Shown: positions 8,563 to 16,331, counted from the stretch's first letter. The stretch: DNA of 16,993 nucleotides from an uncultured Bacteroidota bacterium (GCA_903944755.1 CAJATB010000045.1:1-16993); one strand, 5' to 3'. Notes: generated by a model from the sequence alone, not told the origin. Numbers and translations: made by a program.

Positions 8563-9420
8563 ATGGCTGAGATTAAACCAACTGCAACAGCTGCTTCTAA
8601 GAATGCAGCACAGCCTCAAAAGAGCGGTAATCTAGTTGCAACTTTAGCACCTATTTTGTGTATTCTAGCGGGCTACGTTATCTGGCGTTTTGTGTTAGGT
8701 AATGCGAGTAATTTTACAAATCCAGACCCAAGTGGTGGATTCTGGCCTTCACATAAAGGCCCTACAGGAACTTTTACAAAAATGTATGAAGGTGGTATCG
8801 TCGTTCCAATCTTAATTGGTAGTTTCTTGATTGTGTTAACTTTCGTTGTAGAAAGATTATTAACAATCAGAAAAGCGGCTGGTGCTGGAAACATCGCAGA
8901 ATTTGTACGTAGCGTACAATTTCATTTAGCGAACAAAGAAGTGGACAAAGCTATTGCTGCTTGTGATAAGCAAAAAGGATCTGTGGGTAATGTAATGAAA
9001 TCTGGTTTGAAAAAGTATAAAGAAATGATTACAAACACTGAATTAGATACCGATCAAAAAGTATTAAATATCCAAAAAGAAATTGAAGAAGCAACTGCAT
9101 TGGAATTACCAATGTTAGAAAAGAACTTAGTTTTCTTATCGACTATTGCATCAGTAGCAACCTTATTAGGTTTGTTCGGTACAGTATTAGGTATGATTCG
9201 TTCTTTCTCTAAATTAGGTGAAGAAGGTGGTGGTGAAGCTGCTCGTGAATTATCTCAAGGTATATCTGAGGCCTTGTATAATACTGCATTGGGTATTGGT
9301 ACTTCAGCTGTTGCTATTATTATGTACAACGTGTTTACTACAAGTATCGACGGGATTACATATGGTATCGACGAATCTGGATTTACTTTAACGCAAAGCT
9401 TTGCAGCGAACTACAAGTAA
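8563..9420 (+). CDS. exbB: MotA/TolQ/ExbB proton channel family protein
   Basis: Inner-membrane stator subunit that, with ExbD, uses the proton motive force to energise TonB. The 285-residue protein has the family's helices: EGGIVVPILIGSFLIVLTFVVERLL (about 76-100), LSTIASVATLLGLFGTVLGMI (192-212) and ISEALYNTALGIGTSAVAII (234-253). The large cytoplasmic domain lies between the first and second of these. An additional N-terminal helix (about 23-45), followed by a roughly 30-residue Gly/Pro-rich loop, precedes the canonical three helices, giving four predicted segments. The start at 8563 gives a soluble Ala/Thr-rich N-terminus. It is the first gene of an exbB-exbD-exbD-tonB operon, with a 55-base gap before exbD1 that contains a hairpin. 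TolQ is an alternative name, but the tonB gene in the operon favours ExbB. Confidence 0.92.
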   Translation: MAEIKPTATAASKNAAQPQKSGNLVATLAPILCILAGYVIWRFVLGNASNFTNPDPSGGFWPSHKGPTGTFTKMYEGGIVVPILIGSFLIVLTFVVERLLTIRKAAGAGNIAEFVRSVQFHLANKEVDKAIAACDKQKGSVGNVMKSGLKKYKEMITNTELDTDQKVLNIQKEIEEATALELPMLEKNLVFLSTIASVATLLGLFGTVLGMIRSFSKLGEEGGGEAARELSQGISEALYNTALGIGTSAVAIIMYNVFTTSIDGITYGIDESGFTLTQSFAANYK

Positions 9421-9439
9421 TCGAAACAAAATATATTCA

Positions 9440-9455
9440 ATAAGGGTAACCTTAT
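9440..9455 (+). other. Intercistronic hairpin with GUAA tetraloop between exbB and exbD1
   Basis: ATAAGG (9440-9445) pairs perfectly with CCTTAT (9450-9455) around a GTAA loop, which is a GNRA-type tetraloop in RNA. AATTTTTA follows. With only six pairs, four of them A-U, it is weak as a terminator. It could act as a partial attenuator or a 3'-end stabiliser for the exbB message. The structure is visible in the sequence, but the function is inference. Confidence 0.4.
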
Positions 9456-9475
9456 AATTTTTAAAAGACTATACA

Positions 9476-10126
9476 ATGGGTAGAGCCAAATTACCTCGCA
9501 AGAGTACCGCCATCGACATGACAGCCATGTGCGATGTGGCTTTCCTTTTATTGTCCTTCTTTATCTTAACTACTAAGTTCAAACCTGCGGAAGCAATCGC
9601 TGTAACTACTCCAAGTTCAGTAGCTGCAAAAGTGGCTCCTTCAAAGGATTTTGTACTAGTAACTATTACAAAGGATGGCAAAGTATTTCTTACTATAGAT
9701 GATGAGCAAAAGAAAGAATTAGTAGCTAATTCTTTGAACACTACCCGTAATTTGGGAATCAATGTGGCGGCTTTCAAAAAAGCAAACTTCATTGGCGCTC
9801 CATTAAGCGGATTAAATGCTTTCTTAGCCATCCCTGAAGAGAATAGAAAAGGAGACCAATTACCTGGCATTCCTTGCAAAGACAGTACCGAAAATGAATT
9901 AACTATTTGGATGCAAGTGTTGAATGAAGCTTATGCTGGATCTAAGATGGAATTATTACTTAAAGGTGATAATTTATCAAAATATCCTGCTTTCAAAAAT
10001 GTAGTTGCTGCATTTAAGAAAAATGAGATTCAAAAGTTTCAGATGGTTACAAATCCTGAAAACGCACCTGCAGGTTCGGAGCTTTGGAAGAAATCCATGA
10101 GTGGTGATAAAGAACTGGATAATTAA
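9476..10126 (+). CDS. exbD: ExbD/TolR family biopolymer transport protein (first copy)
   Basis: Single-pass inner-membrane partner of ExbB, with the proton-carrying aspartate in its helix. The N-terminus is a basic cytoplasmic tail (MGRAKLPRKS) followed by AIDMTAMCDVAFLLLSFFIL, in which Asp20 matches the essential membrane aspartate of ExbD. The rest is periplasmic. At 216 residues it is clearly longer than the roughly 140 residues of proteobacterial ExbD. The C-terminal half has an extended insertion with a stretch around IPCKDSTENELTIW before the usual beta-alpha fold end (KNVVAAFKKNEIQKFQMVT). The start at 9476 is supported by the family-typical tail. Expressed from the exbB operon, 28 bases before a second exbD. 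Paired, diverged ExbD proteins are common in Bacteroidota and may form heterodimers. Confidence 0.9.
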   Translation: MGRAKLPRKSTAIDMTAMCDVAFLLLSFFILTTKFKPAEAIAVTTPSSVAAKVAPSKDFVLVTITKDGKVFLTIDDEQKKELVANSLNTTRNLGINVAAFKKANFIGAPLSGLNAFLAIPEENRKGDQLPGIPCKDSTENELTIWMQVLNEAYAGSKMELLLKGDNLSKYPAFKNVVAAFKKNEIQKFQMVTNPENAPAGSELWKKSMSGDKELDN

Positions 10127-10154
10127 AATTATTAACTAATTAAAAGCTACTAAT

Positions 10155-10739
10155 ATGGCAGAATTAGATACCTCGGGTGGTGGCCATAAGAAAGGACCAG
10201 GGGTCAAGAAAGGAAAAAAGCTATCAACGCGTGTAGATTTAACACCGATGGTGGACTTAGGTTTCTTATTGATTACCTTCTTCATCTTCACCACAACCAT
10301 GAGTCAGCCTACAGCCATGAAGTTGATTTTACCTGATGACAAAGTAAAACCTGAAGACCAGAATAAAGCAAAAGAATCAGGGGTGCTTACCATCATGATT
10401 GGTGCCGAAAATCATATTTATTATTATGAAGGACAATTGAAACCAGATGGTTCCAATTTCTTATCTGCATCTTTCAATGGCGAAAATTCAATTCGTGATG
10501 TAATCCTGAAAAAGAAAGCTGATGTTAGAAGTCGCGCAATAGATCCAACGAATCCTGAAAAGGACTTCGTAGTAGTTATCAAACCTACTAATGAGTGCAA
10601 TTTTAAAAATGTAATTGATATGCTAGACGAAATGGCAATTAACGTTGTAAAAAAGTACGCTTTAGTAGATATTACAGATAATGAAAACGAATTGGTTAAA
10701 ATATCTGATGCAAACGCAACAACATCTGGAAGCAATTAA
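10155..10739 (+). CDS. exbD: ExbD/TolR family biopolymer transport protein (second copy)
   Basis: Second ExbD paralogue, 194 residues. A Gly/Lys-rich cytoplasmic tail (about 1-25) leads into RVDLTPMVDLGFLLITFFIF. Here DLTPMVD is closer to the classical family motif than in the first copy, and Asp34 is the predicted proton-binding residue. The periplasmic part contains a YYYEGQ segment and ends in the conserved block KPTNECNFKNVIDMLDEM followed by KYALVDIT, typical of the ExbD C-terminal fold. The gene lies 28 bases after exbD1 and 11 bases before tonB, so it is translated from the same message. The two copies differ enough in length and periplasmic sequence to suggest different roles rather than a recent duplication. 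The nature of that difference is not visible here. Confidence 0.92.
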   Translation: MAELDTSGGGHKKGPGVKKGKKLSTRVDLTPMVDLGFLLITFFIFTTTMSQPTAMKLILPDDKVKPEDQNKAKESGVLTIMIGAENHIYYYEGQLKPDGSNFLSASFNGENSIRDVILKKKADVRSRAIDPTNPEKDFVVVIKPTNECNFKNVIDMLDEMAINVVKKYALVDITDNENELVKISDANATTSGSN

Positions 10740-10750
10740 AAGCATAAAAA

Positions 10751-11572
10751 ATGGACATAAATAAAATATTAACCGCTGATATTCTAGACCTCGTTTTTGA
10801 AGGCAGAAATAAGGAATATGGTGCATACGATTTACGTAGAACTTACGATAAACGTATTAAGGCTGGTTTGTTTGGTATGATTGCCATCACTGCGCTTTTT
10901 GCCATTGGTTCTATACTTTCTAATTCATTATCATCGGCAAAAACTGAAGTGATTGCTGTTGATTTGTCTTTAGAAAATGTAAACCAAGATGAAAAAAAGC
11001 CAGAACCACCACCTCCACCACCTCCACCAAAGCAAGAGCCACCAAAAGTGGAAGTAGCTAAATTTACACCTCCGAAAATTGTTAAGGACGAGGAAGTAAA
11101 AGAGGAAGATGAAATCAAAGAGGTTGAAAAACTAGAAGACACTAAAATTGGCGCATTCAATCAAGAGGGTGTAAAAGACGATGGACTTGTTGCTCCTGTA
11201 GAAGCAAGTACTGGTCCAACCGCTCCTCCTGAGGAAGAAACAGATAAAATTTTCACTGTCGTTCAACAACCGGCAGAATTTCCTGGAGGTGTTCAAGGAT
11301 GGACTCGTTATCTTGAAAGAACTTTGAATAGGGATTTGCCTGTTGAAAATGGAGCCCCATCGGGAAGATACGCTGTAGTGGTTTCTTTCATTGTGGCTAG
11401 AGATGGCAGAATCAGTGATGTAAAATCAGAAAATGATCCTGGATATGGCACAAAAGAAGAAGCTGTTCGTGTAATTCAAAGAGGCCCAAATTGGAAGCCT
11501 GCTGTACAAAATGGTCGTAATGTAATTTACCGCCACCGACAAACAGTTGTTTTCCAAGTTTCTGATGAATAG
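10751..11572 (+). CDS. tonB: Energy transducer TonB
   Basis: Periplasm-spanning protein that transmits ExbB/ExbD energy to TonB-dependent outer-membrane transporters. The 273 residues are ordered as follows. A cytoplasmic Bacteroidota-type head contains ILDLVFEGRNKEYGAYDLRR (11-30). One transmembrane helix lies at about 38-57. A proline tract with PPPPPPPP and KQEPPK (86-99) is followed by a charged Glu/Lys segment (112-132). The C-terminal TonB domain runs from about 175 (AEFPGG, then a YLERTLNRDLP segment) to 271, with VVVSFIVARDGRISDVK and the closing strand QTVVFQV. It is the last gene of the operon and is followed by an intrinsic terminator. The charged stretch after the proline tract could form a rigid spacer. 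Family assignment is secure, but which TonB-dependent receptors it serves cannot be told from this window. Confidence 0.95.
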   Translation: MDINKILTADILDLVFEGRNKEYGAYDLRRTYDKRIKAGLFGMIAITALFAIGSILSNSLSSAKTEVIAVDLSLENVNQDEKKPEPPPPPPPPKQEPPKVEVAKFTPPKIVKDEEVKEEDEIKEVEKLEDTKIGAFNQEGVKDDGLVAPVEASTGPTAPPEEETDKIFTVVQQPAEFPGGVQGWTRYLERTLNRDLPVENGAPSGRYAVVVSFIVARDGRISDVKSENDPGYGTKEEAVRVIQRGPNWKPAVQNGRNVIYRHRQTVVFQVSDE

Positions 11573-11630
11573 TTTTTCTGCGCCTTTATTGAAAAATATA
11601 AGACTAAAAAACTTTCTCTAATAATTTTTT

Positions 11631-11662
11631 AAATGGCAGCCCATAAACGGCTGCCATTTTTT
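11631..11662 (+). terminator. Intrinsic terminator after tonB
   Basis: AAATGGCAGCC (11631-11641) pairs with GGCTGCCATTT (11649-11659) around a 7-base loop and runs into TTTT (11659-11662). It lies 58 bases after the tonB stop and just before the mnmE promoter box, so it separates the two transcription units. Confidence 0.9.
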
Positions 11663-11678
11663 AGTTTATACAATAGAC

Positions 11679-11686
11679 TATCTTTG
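11679..11686 (+). promoter_or_regulatory. -7 promoter box of mnmE (near-leaderless start)
   Basis: TATCTTTG matches the Bacteroidota -7 consensus TAnnTTTG exactly and ends only four bases before the mnmE ATG at 11691. Transcription would begin at or within a few bases of the start codon, giving a leaderless or nearly leaderless mRNA. The -33 position holds only TTTT, so the upstream element is weak. Confidence 0.55.
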
Positions 11687-11690
11687 CATT

Positions 11691-13070
11691 ATGCGTGAAA
11701 ACTTAAGCACTTGGAATGACACAATTGTTGCATTAGCAACTGCACCTGGCTTAGGTGCAATTGCAGTAATAAGATTAAGTGGTGAAAAAGCTATTGAAAT
11801 GGTTAGTACTGTCTTTTCAAAAAAGCATTTACAGGCTGCCCCAACTCACACAGTACACTATGGTAAATTATTGGACGGAGATATTGTAATTGACGAAGTG
11901 GTTGTGACTATTTACAGAGCACCAAAGTCCTATACAGGGGAAGAAGTGGTGGAAATTTCCTGCCATGGGTCACCATTTATACAAGAAAGTATTTTGCAAT
12001 TAATGATGCAAGTGGGCGCAAGATTAGCAAAGCCTGGTGAATTTACACAGCGTGCTTTTTTGAATGGCAAAATGGACTTAACTCAGGCCGAAGCGGTTGC
12101 CGATTTAATAGCTAGTAATACAGAAGCTTCTCGTAAAACAGCATTGTATAATTTAAAAGGAGGCTTTTCGAGTGACTTACAAGTAATGCGTGAAAAATTA
12201 ATTAAATTTTCTGCATTAATAGAATTGGAACTGGATTTTTCGCAAGAGGATGTTGCATTTGCAAATAAAAAAGAACTAGAAACTTTAGTTGGACAATTGC
12301 AAATAAAAACGCAGTCTTTATTAGACTCATTTGAACTAGGTAATGTTATTAAACAAGGGGTACAGGTCGCAATTGTAGGTAAACCAAATGCAGGCAAATC
12401 AACACTCTTAAATGCTTTATTAAACGAGAATAGAGCACTAGTTAGTGAAATACCAGGTACAACAAGAGATACAGTGGAAGAGTATTTAAATATCAAAGGA
12501 GTATTGTATAAATTAATTGATACAGCAGGAATTAGAAGTAGTACAGAGGACAGTATAGAACAGATGGGTATTGAAAAGAGTAAAGAAAAAATACAAGCCG
12601 CAGATATTGTCATTGCTTTATTTGACGCAAGTATTACTACTATGAACCAGCTTAAAGAATGGGCCACAGAATTAAACGGAGCACATAAAATAATTTTCGT
12701 AGGCAATAAAATAGACCTTTTACAGGACCCTTCTTTTGCCTCGGATAATTCAATAGCAGATATTATTTTTATTGCTGCCAAAGACAAACAAAATATACTT
12801 GCACTTGAAAATGCGATTCATGAAAAAGTGGTAGGCGATGGATTGGATAAAGAAGGCACCATAGTCACTAATGCAAGGCATGTTGGTTCTTTAAAACGAT
12901 TATTATATGCTTTAAACGATGTAGAAGCTGGTTTAAATGAAAATGTAACCGGGGACTTACTGGCAATAGACATTAATCAATCGCTGCATTATTTAGGCAC
13001 TATAACGGGCCAGATAACCAATGAGGATCAATTGGATTTTATCTTCTCTAAGTTTTGTATTGGCAAGTAA
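11691..13070 (+). CDS. mnmE: tRNA uridine-5-carboxymethylaminomethyl(34) synthesis GTPase MnmE
   Basis: Folate-binding GTPase that, with MnmG, modifies the wobble uridine (U34) of certain tRNAs in the cytoplasm. The 459-residue length is typical. The N-terminal tetrahydrofolate-binding domain starts with TIVALATAPGLGAIAVIRLSG. The helical domain contains PGEFTQRAFLNGKMDLTQAEAV (about 115-136). The G domain shows all motifs: G1 GKPNAGKST (230-238), G2 TTRD (257-260), G3 DTAG (277-280) and G4 NKID (339-342). The protein ends in FCIGK, whose cysteine motif is invariant in the family. The start at 11691 gives the expected short N-terminus. It is a separate transcription unit after the tonB terminator. 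The following esterase gene starts 44 bases downstream and may be co-transcribed. mnmG is not in the window. Confidence 0.97.
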   Translation: MRENLSTWNDTIVALATAPGLGAIAVIRLSGEKAIEMVSTVFSKKHLQAAPTHTVHYGKLLDGDIVIDEVVVTIYRAPKSYTGEEVVEISCHGSPFIQESILQLMMQVGARLAKPGEFTQRAFLNGKMDLTQAEAVADLIASNTEASRKTALYNLKGGFSSDLQVMREKLIKFSALIELELDFSQEDVAFANKKELETLVGQLQIKTQSLLDSFELGNVIKQGVQVAIVGKPNAGKSTLLNALLNENRALVSEIPGTTRDTVEEYLNIKGVLYKLIDTAGIRSSTEDSIEQMGIEKSKEKIQAADIVIALFDASITTMNQLKEWATELNGAHKIIFVGNKIDLLQDPSFASDNSIADIIFIAAKDKQNILALENAIHEKVVGDGLDKEGTIVTNARHVGSLKRLLYALNDVEAGLNENVTGDLLAIDINQSLHYLGTITGQITNEDQLDFIFSKFCIGK

Positions 13071-13114
13071 TGGATTCGAAATATTTTGCATAGCAATAAT
13101 TTAAATGCACCTGT

Positions 13115-14041
13115 ATGAAATTCAAAATTATTTTAATAGCATTGTGTTTTCACACTTTTGGGAATTGCCAATTGCCGAAAGTCGTTGCCGGAACAATTCA
13201 AAGAATTGACAGCTTTAGGTCAAAATATATTACCGTAAGAAATATTGACATTTGGTTGCCAGAAGGGTATGACAATAAAAAAAAGTATCCCGTTTTATAT
13301 ATGCATGATGGGCAAATGTTATTTGACTCAGCAATCACTTGGAATAAAACATCTTGGGATATGGATGATGTTGTTGCAAATCTGCAGAAACAAAATAAAA
13401 TTACAGCTGTTATAATAGTTGGAATTTGGAATGGAGGGGCAACTAGGCACGCGGATTATTTTCCGCAAAAACCTTTTGAATCATTGTCCATCCAGCAAAA
13501 GAAGAAGGTTTACGATGCTGCTAGGTCCAATGGCTATAGCGTTTTTGGGAATTATGAAATTCAGTCCGACAATTACCTAAAATTTATTGTGAAAGAATTA
13601 AAGCCATTTATCGATAGCGCTTTCCCTACCTTAAAAGAAGCTAAAAATACCTTTATCGGGGGCAGTAGTATGGGGGGATTAATATCTATGTATGCTATTT
13701 GCGAATATCCGGCTGTTTTTGGCGCTGCAATTTGCATGAGTACACATTGGCCTGGTATATTTTCAATGCAAGACAATCCCATCCCAGCCGCCTTTAATAG
13801 CTATATGGAAAAACATTTGCCAAGCCCTAAAAGTCATAAAATTTATTTCGATTTCGGCAATAAAACCCTTGATTCACTATACGAGCCTTTGCAAACACAA
13901 ATTGACCAAACCATGCGTAAAAAAGGGTACAATAAAGCGCAATGGAGAACACTAAAATTTGAGAATGATGAACATTCGGAAATTGCATGGAGCAGAAGAG
14001 TGCATATCCCACTTACTTTCATTTTTGAAAGTAAAAATTAG
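13115..14041 (+). CDS. Secreted esterase, alpha/beta hydrolase of the Fes/esterase D (PF00756) type
   Basis: Probable exported carboxylesterase. The 308-residue protein starts with a signal peptide (MKFKIILIALCFHTFGNC), and the following segment (VRNIDIWLPEGYD, then YPVLYMHDGQMLFD) is the hallmark of the esterase D/enterochelin esterase-like family. The nucleophile elbow is GGSSMGG, with Ser185. His287 in NDEHSE is the likely catalytic base, and an acidic residue around Asp246-Asp253 would complete the triad. Cys18 is not preceded by a convincing lipobox (FGNC), so lipoprotein status is doubtful. It lies 44 bases after mnmE on the same strand, with no terminator seen between them, and has no metabolically related neighbour. 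The substrate (siderophore, acyl ester or polysaccharide ester) cannot be inferred. Family assignment is good, function generic. Confidence 0.85.
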   Translation: MKFKIILIALCFHTFGNCQLPKVVAGTIQRIDSFRSKYITVRNIDIWLPEGYDNKKKYPVLYMHDGQMLFDSAITWNKTSWDMDDVVANLQKQNKITAVIIVGIWNGGATRHADYFPQKPFESLSIQQKKKVYDAARSNGYSVFGNYEIQSDNYLKFIVKELKPFIDSAFPTLKEAKNTFIGGSSMGGLISMYAICEYPAVFGAAICMSTHWPGIFSMQDNPIPAAFNSYMEKHLPSPKSHKIYFDFGNKTLDSLYEPLQTQIDQTMRKKGYNKAQWRTLKFENDEHSEIAWSRRVHIPLTFIFESKN

Positions 14042-14286
14042 TTACGACTTCTGTTCACTAAAATAGGTATCAATTATCTTTTTCTGGAATTTAATTCATG
14101 TCTTATCCCCTATTTTTTTAAGGTGTATTTGTAATTATGATTTAAATATGTCTATGCTTTTACCAAAGCTGATTTATGTCATATACATACTTGAGTAGGG
14201 TCATTTTAACGTACTATTAACGCTTGTAGTTTTGTTCTCGGATTCAGTATGTAACGAATCCATATTTCTAATTAAACTACAATAAT
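14042..14286. promoter_or_regulatory. Intergenic region upstream of the YceI-barrel pair
   Basis: 245 AT-rich bases with no ORF of note and no RNA gene recognised. An inverted repeat GGATTC (14240-14245) / GAATCC (14256-14261) with a 10-base gap lies 26-47 bases before the YceI start and could be an operator or part of the 5' leader. No clear TAnnTTTG box is present and no terminator hairpin follows the esterase gene. A regulatory role is inference from position alone. Confidence 0.35.
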
Positions 14287-14871
14287 ATGAAGATTCTGAA
14301 ACACCTTACCATTGCATTGCTTGGCATAGTTATTTCTATGCCTTTTTTAGTTAATAGTCAGGTAAAGGTTGCTACAGTCAATGGAGCAATTACCATTTTT
14401 GGCACATCTACATTACACGATTGGGACATGAAGTCAAGCCAAGGCAGGTGTGAAGCTACAATGATTATGACTGCAGATAAACTTACTTCAGTAAGCGCAT
14501 TAACATTCAGTGTTACAAGTGAAACCTTAAAAAGTTCAAAAGGTTCTATAATGGATAGAATTGCCTACAAAGCATTAAAAACTAAAGACAACCCTGTAGT
14601 TAGTTTTGTTATGGTGTCTAGTACAATTACTCCAATTGATGCAACTACTTACCAATTTAAAGGAACTGGTAATTTAACTGTTGCGGGCGCAAAAAAATTG
14701 ACCGACTTAGTTGCTACAATTAAATACAATGTAGCTGAGAAAAGTTTTACAAGTACAGGATTTAAAGAAATGAAAATGACAGACTATAATATGGAACCTC
14801 CTTCTTTTGCCTTTGGTGCAATGAAAACAGGAGATGAAATAAAAATCACTTTCAATTTAAAAATAAAATAG
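14287..14871 (+). CDS. YceI family periplasmic protein
   Basis: Lipocalin-like beta-barrel protein of the YceI family; members with known structure bind isoprenoid or other long lipid chains. The 194-residue precursor has a signal peptide ending at about NSQ (residues 23-25). The family core follows: ITIFGTSTLHDWDM (about 35-48), FSVTSETLKSS, the mid-barrel strand NPVVSFVMV, FKGTGNLTVAGAKK (124-137), and the ending EIKITFNLKIK. MTDYNMEPPSFAFGAMKTGDE is the conserved pre-terminal block. Length is normal. The gene sits 41 bases before a beta-barrel outer-membrane protein gene on the same strand, so the two are probably one operon. A diverged YceI-like gene lies on the far side of that gene. The actual ligand is unknown. 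Confidence 0.9.
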   Translation: MKILKHLTIALLGIVISMPFLVNSQVKVATVNGAITIFGTSTLHDWDMKSSQGRCEATMIMTADKLTSVSALTFSVTSETLKSSKGSIMDRIAYKALKTKDNPVVSFVMVSSTITPIDATTYQFKGTGNLTVAGAKKLTDLVATIKYNVAEKSFTSTGFKEMKMTDYNMEPPSFAFGAMKTGDEIKITFNLKIK

Positions 14872-14912
14872 GCAACGACTGCTCACTATATATAAATTAA
14901 AAAAAATCACAC

Positions 14913-16286
14913 ATGAAAAATTACATTACAAACGCAGCAAAGTTGTTATTGGCGATAGTTATGGTTATACCTGTCGTATCAATGGCACAAAAACAAGGAG
15001 ACGAGACTTTCACTTATGGAGATCCTATATTCTGGAGACCGTATAGTCAAAATGGAATTGGTGTATTTGAAACAACTAAGGCAAACATGTCTAAGAAATT
15101 TGAAGGAAAAACAATTCGTTTTGGTGCAGGATTTACGCAACAATATCAAAGCATCAAGCACTCAAACGATCTTTCTACTATTAAAGCTGCAAATACTGGT
15201 AAACTATTTAAGTTACAACCAGGATTAATGACTGCTCAAGCTAATTTATTTATTGATGCACAATTAGCGGATGGAATTACATTGAATGTGACTAATTATA
15301 TGTCTGCGCGTCACCACAATGAGTTTTGGGTAAAAGGTGGATACTTGCAAGTTGATAAATTACCTTTTGATGGCGGTGAATTCTTAAATAATTTAATGAA
15401 ATACACAACTATCAAAGCGGGTCATTTTGAAGTGAACTATGGTGATGCACATTTCCGTCGTCCTGATGGTGGAAACACATTACAATCTCCATTTATGGAA
15501 GGTAATATCATGGATGCATTTGCGACAGAAATTGGGGGTGAAGTGTATTTACAAAAAGATGGTTTATTTGGTATGTTGGGTGTAACAAATGGTATGATCA
15601 AAGGACATGTTGATTCTACATTTAAAACTACTGCAGATGCTAATGTAAACAGAAACCCCTCAATCATTTTAAAAGCAGGTATCGACAAACAAGTAACTGA
15701 AAAAGTACGTCTACGTTTATCTGGTAGCCTATACACAAATAGTAGCAATGCTGGAAGTGGTTTAACATTATATAGTGGTGACCGTACAGGTTCTAACTAT
15801 CAAAACGTAATGGAAGTTGGTCAGGATGCTGCTGGTGTAGCTAAAGCTTATACAGCTATGATGAGCTCAGGTCGTTACAATCCTGGATTTAGCAAAAAAA
15901 TCACTGCAGTTATGGTTAATGGTTTCGCTAAAGTATATGGCTTTGAAGCTTTCTTAACTTATGAAACAGCTAAGGGCAGAAGCAAAACAGAAACTGCAGA
16001 TAGAACTGCTAACCAATTTGCAATAGAAGGTTTATACCGTTTTGGCGCAAATGAGAAGTTTTATATGGGTGCCAAATACAATACAGTAACTAACAAGCCA
16101 ACTGCTGTTTATACAAAAGATGTTACTATCAACCGTACAGTAATCGGAGCTGGTTATTTCTTAACTAAGAATATTTTGATGAAAGCAGAATATGTAAATC
16201 AAGAATACAAAGATTTCTTGTTAACTGATTACCGTGCTGGTGGCAAGTTCGATGGTTTTGTAATTGAAGCTGCAATCGGGTTCTAA
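14913..16286 (+). CDS. Outer-membrane beta-barrel (porin-like) protein
   Basis: Exported 457-residue protein, probably a beta-barrel in the outer membrane. It has a signal peptide with cleavage after VSMAQ (residue 26). Alternating-polarity strands with frequent aromatic ends are seen through most of the length, such as KTIRFGAGFTQQY, TLNVTNYMSARHH, YLQVDK, FAIEGLYRFG and VIGAGYFLTKNILMKAEYV. The protein ends in FVIEAAIGF, the C-terminal phenylalanine typical of barrels folded by the BAM complex. The overall look resembles Bacteroidota porin/OprP-like proteins of unknown specificity, and I do not recognise a precise family. It follows the YceI gene by 41 bases and ends 14 bases before a strong terminator, so the pair forms a compact unit. 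Loop Gly/Asn/Ser-rich segments (about 275-300) suggest surface exposure. Channel function is inferred. Confidence 0.8.
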   Translation: MKNYITNAAKLLLAIVMVIPVVSMAQKQGDETFTYGDPIFWRPYSQNGIGVFETTKANMSKKFEGKTIRFGAGFTQQYQSIKHSNDLSTIKAANTGKLFKLQPGLMTAQANLFIDAQLADGITLNVTNYMSARHHNEFWVKGGYLQVDKLPFDGGEFLNNLMKYTTIKAGHFEVNYGDAHFRRPDGGNTLQSPFMEGNIMDAFATEIGGEVYLQKDGLFGMLGVTNGMIKGHVDSTFKTTADANVNRNPSIILKAGIDKQVTEKVRLRLSGSLYTNSSNAGSGLTLYSGDRTGSNYQNVMEVGQDAAGVAKAYTAMMSSGRYNPGFSKKITAVMVNGFAKVYGFEAFLTYETAKGRSKTETADRTANQFAIEGLYRFGANEKFYMGAKYNTVTNKPTAVYTKDVTINRTVIGAGYFLTKNILMKAEYVNQEYKDFLLTDYRAGGKFDGFVIEAAIGF

Positions 16287-16300
16287 ATTGATAAATTGAT

Positions 16301-16331
16301 AAAAGGGCTCCCGCTTGCGGGAGCCCTTTTT
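16301..16331 (+). terminator. Intrinsic terminator after the barrel protein gene
   Basis: AAAAGGGCTCCCG (16301-16313) pairs perfectly with CGGGAGCCCTTTT (16318-16330) around CTTG, giving 13 pairs and a T run. The flanking A run would let it work in the reverse direction too. It ends the YceI-barrel transcript. Confidence 0.95.

Noticed and set aside
9469..9879. 136-codon open frame on the minus strand over exbD1
   Set aside because: Antisense shadow of a well-supported exbD gene, with no family features and no promoter.
10998..11050. CCA/CCT repeat tract as a repeat element
   Set aside because: It is the codon-level image of the TonB proline-rich linker (PPPPPPPP...), expected for the family.
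12083..12787. 234-codon open frame on the minus strand inside mnmE
   Set aside because: It lies entirely within mnmE, whose G motifs are all in the + frame. The minus product is hydrophobic and Ser/Leu-rich, as expected of an antisense shadow, with no recognisable domain.
16283..16301. Direct repeat AAATTGAT x2 after the barrel gene
   Set aside because: Short AT-rich repeat between stop codon and terminator, readily explained by chance.
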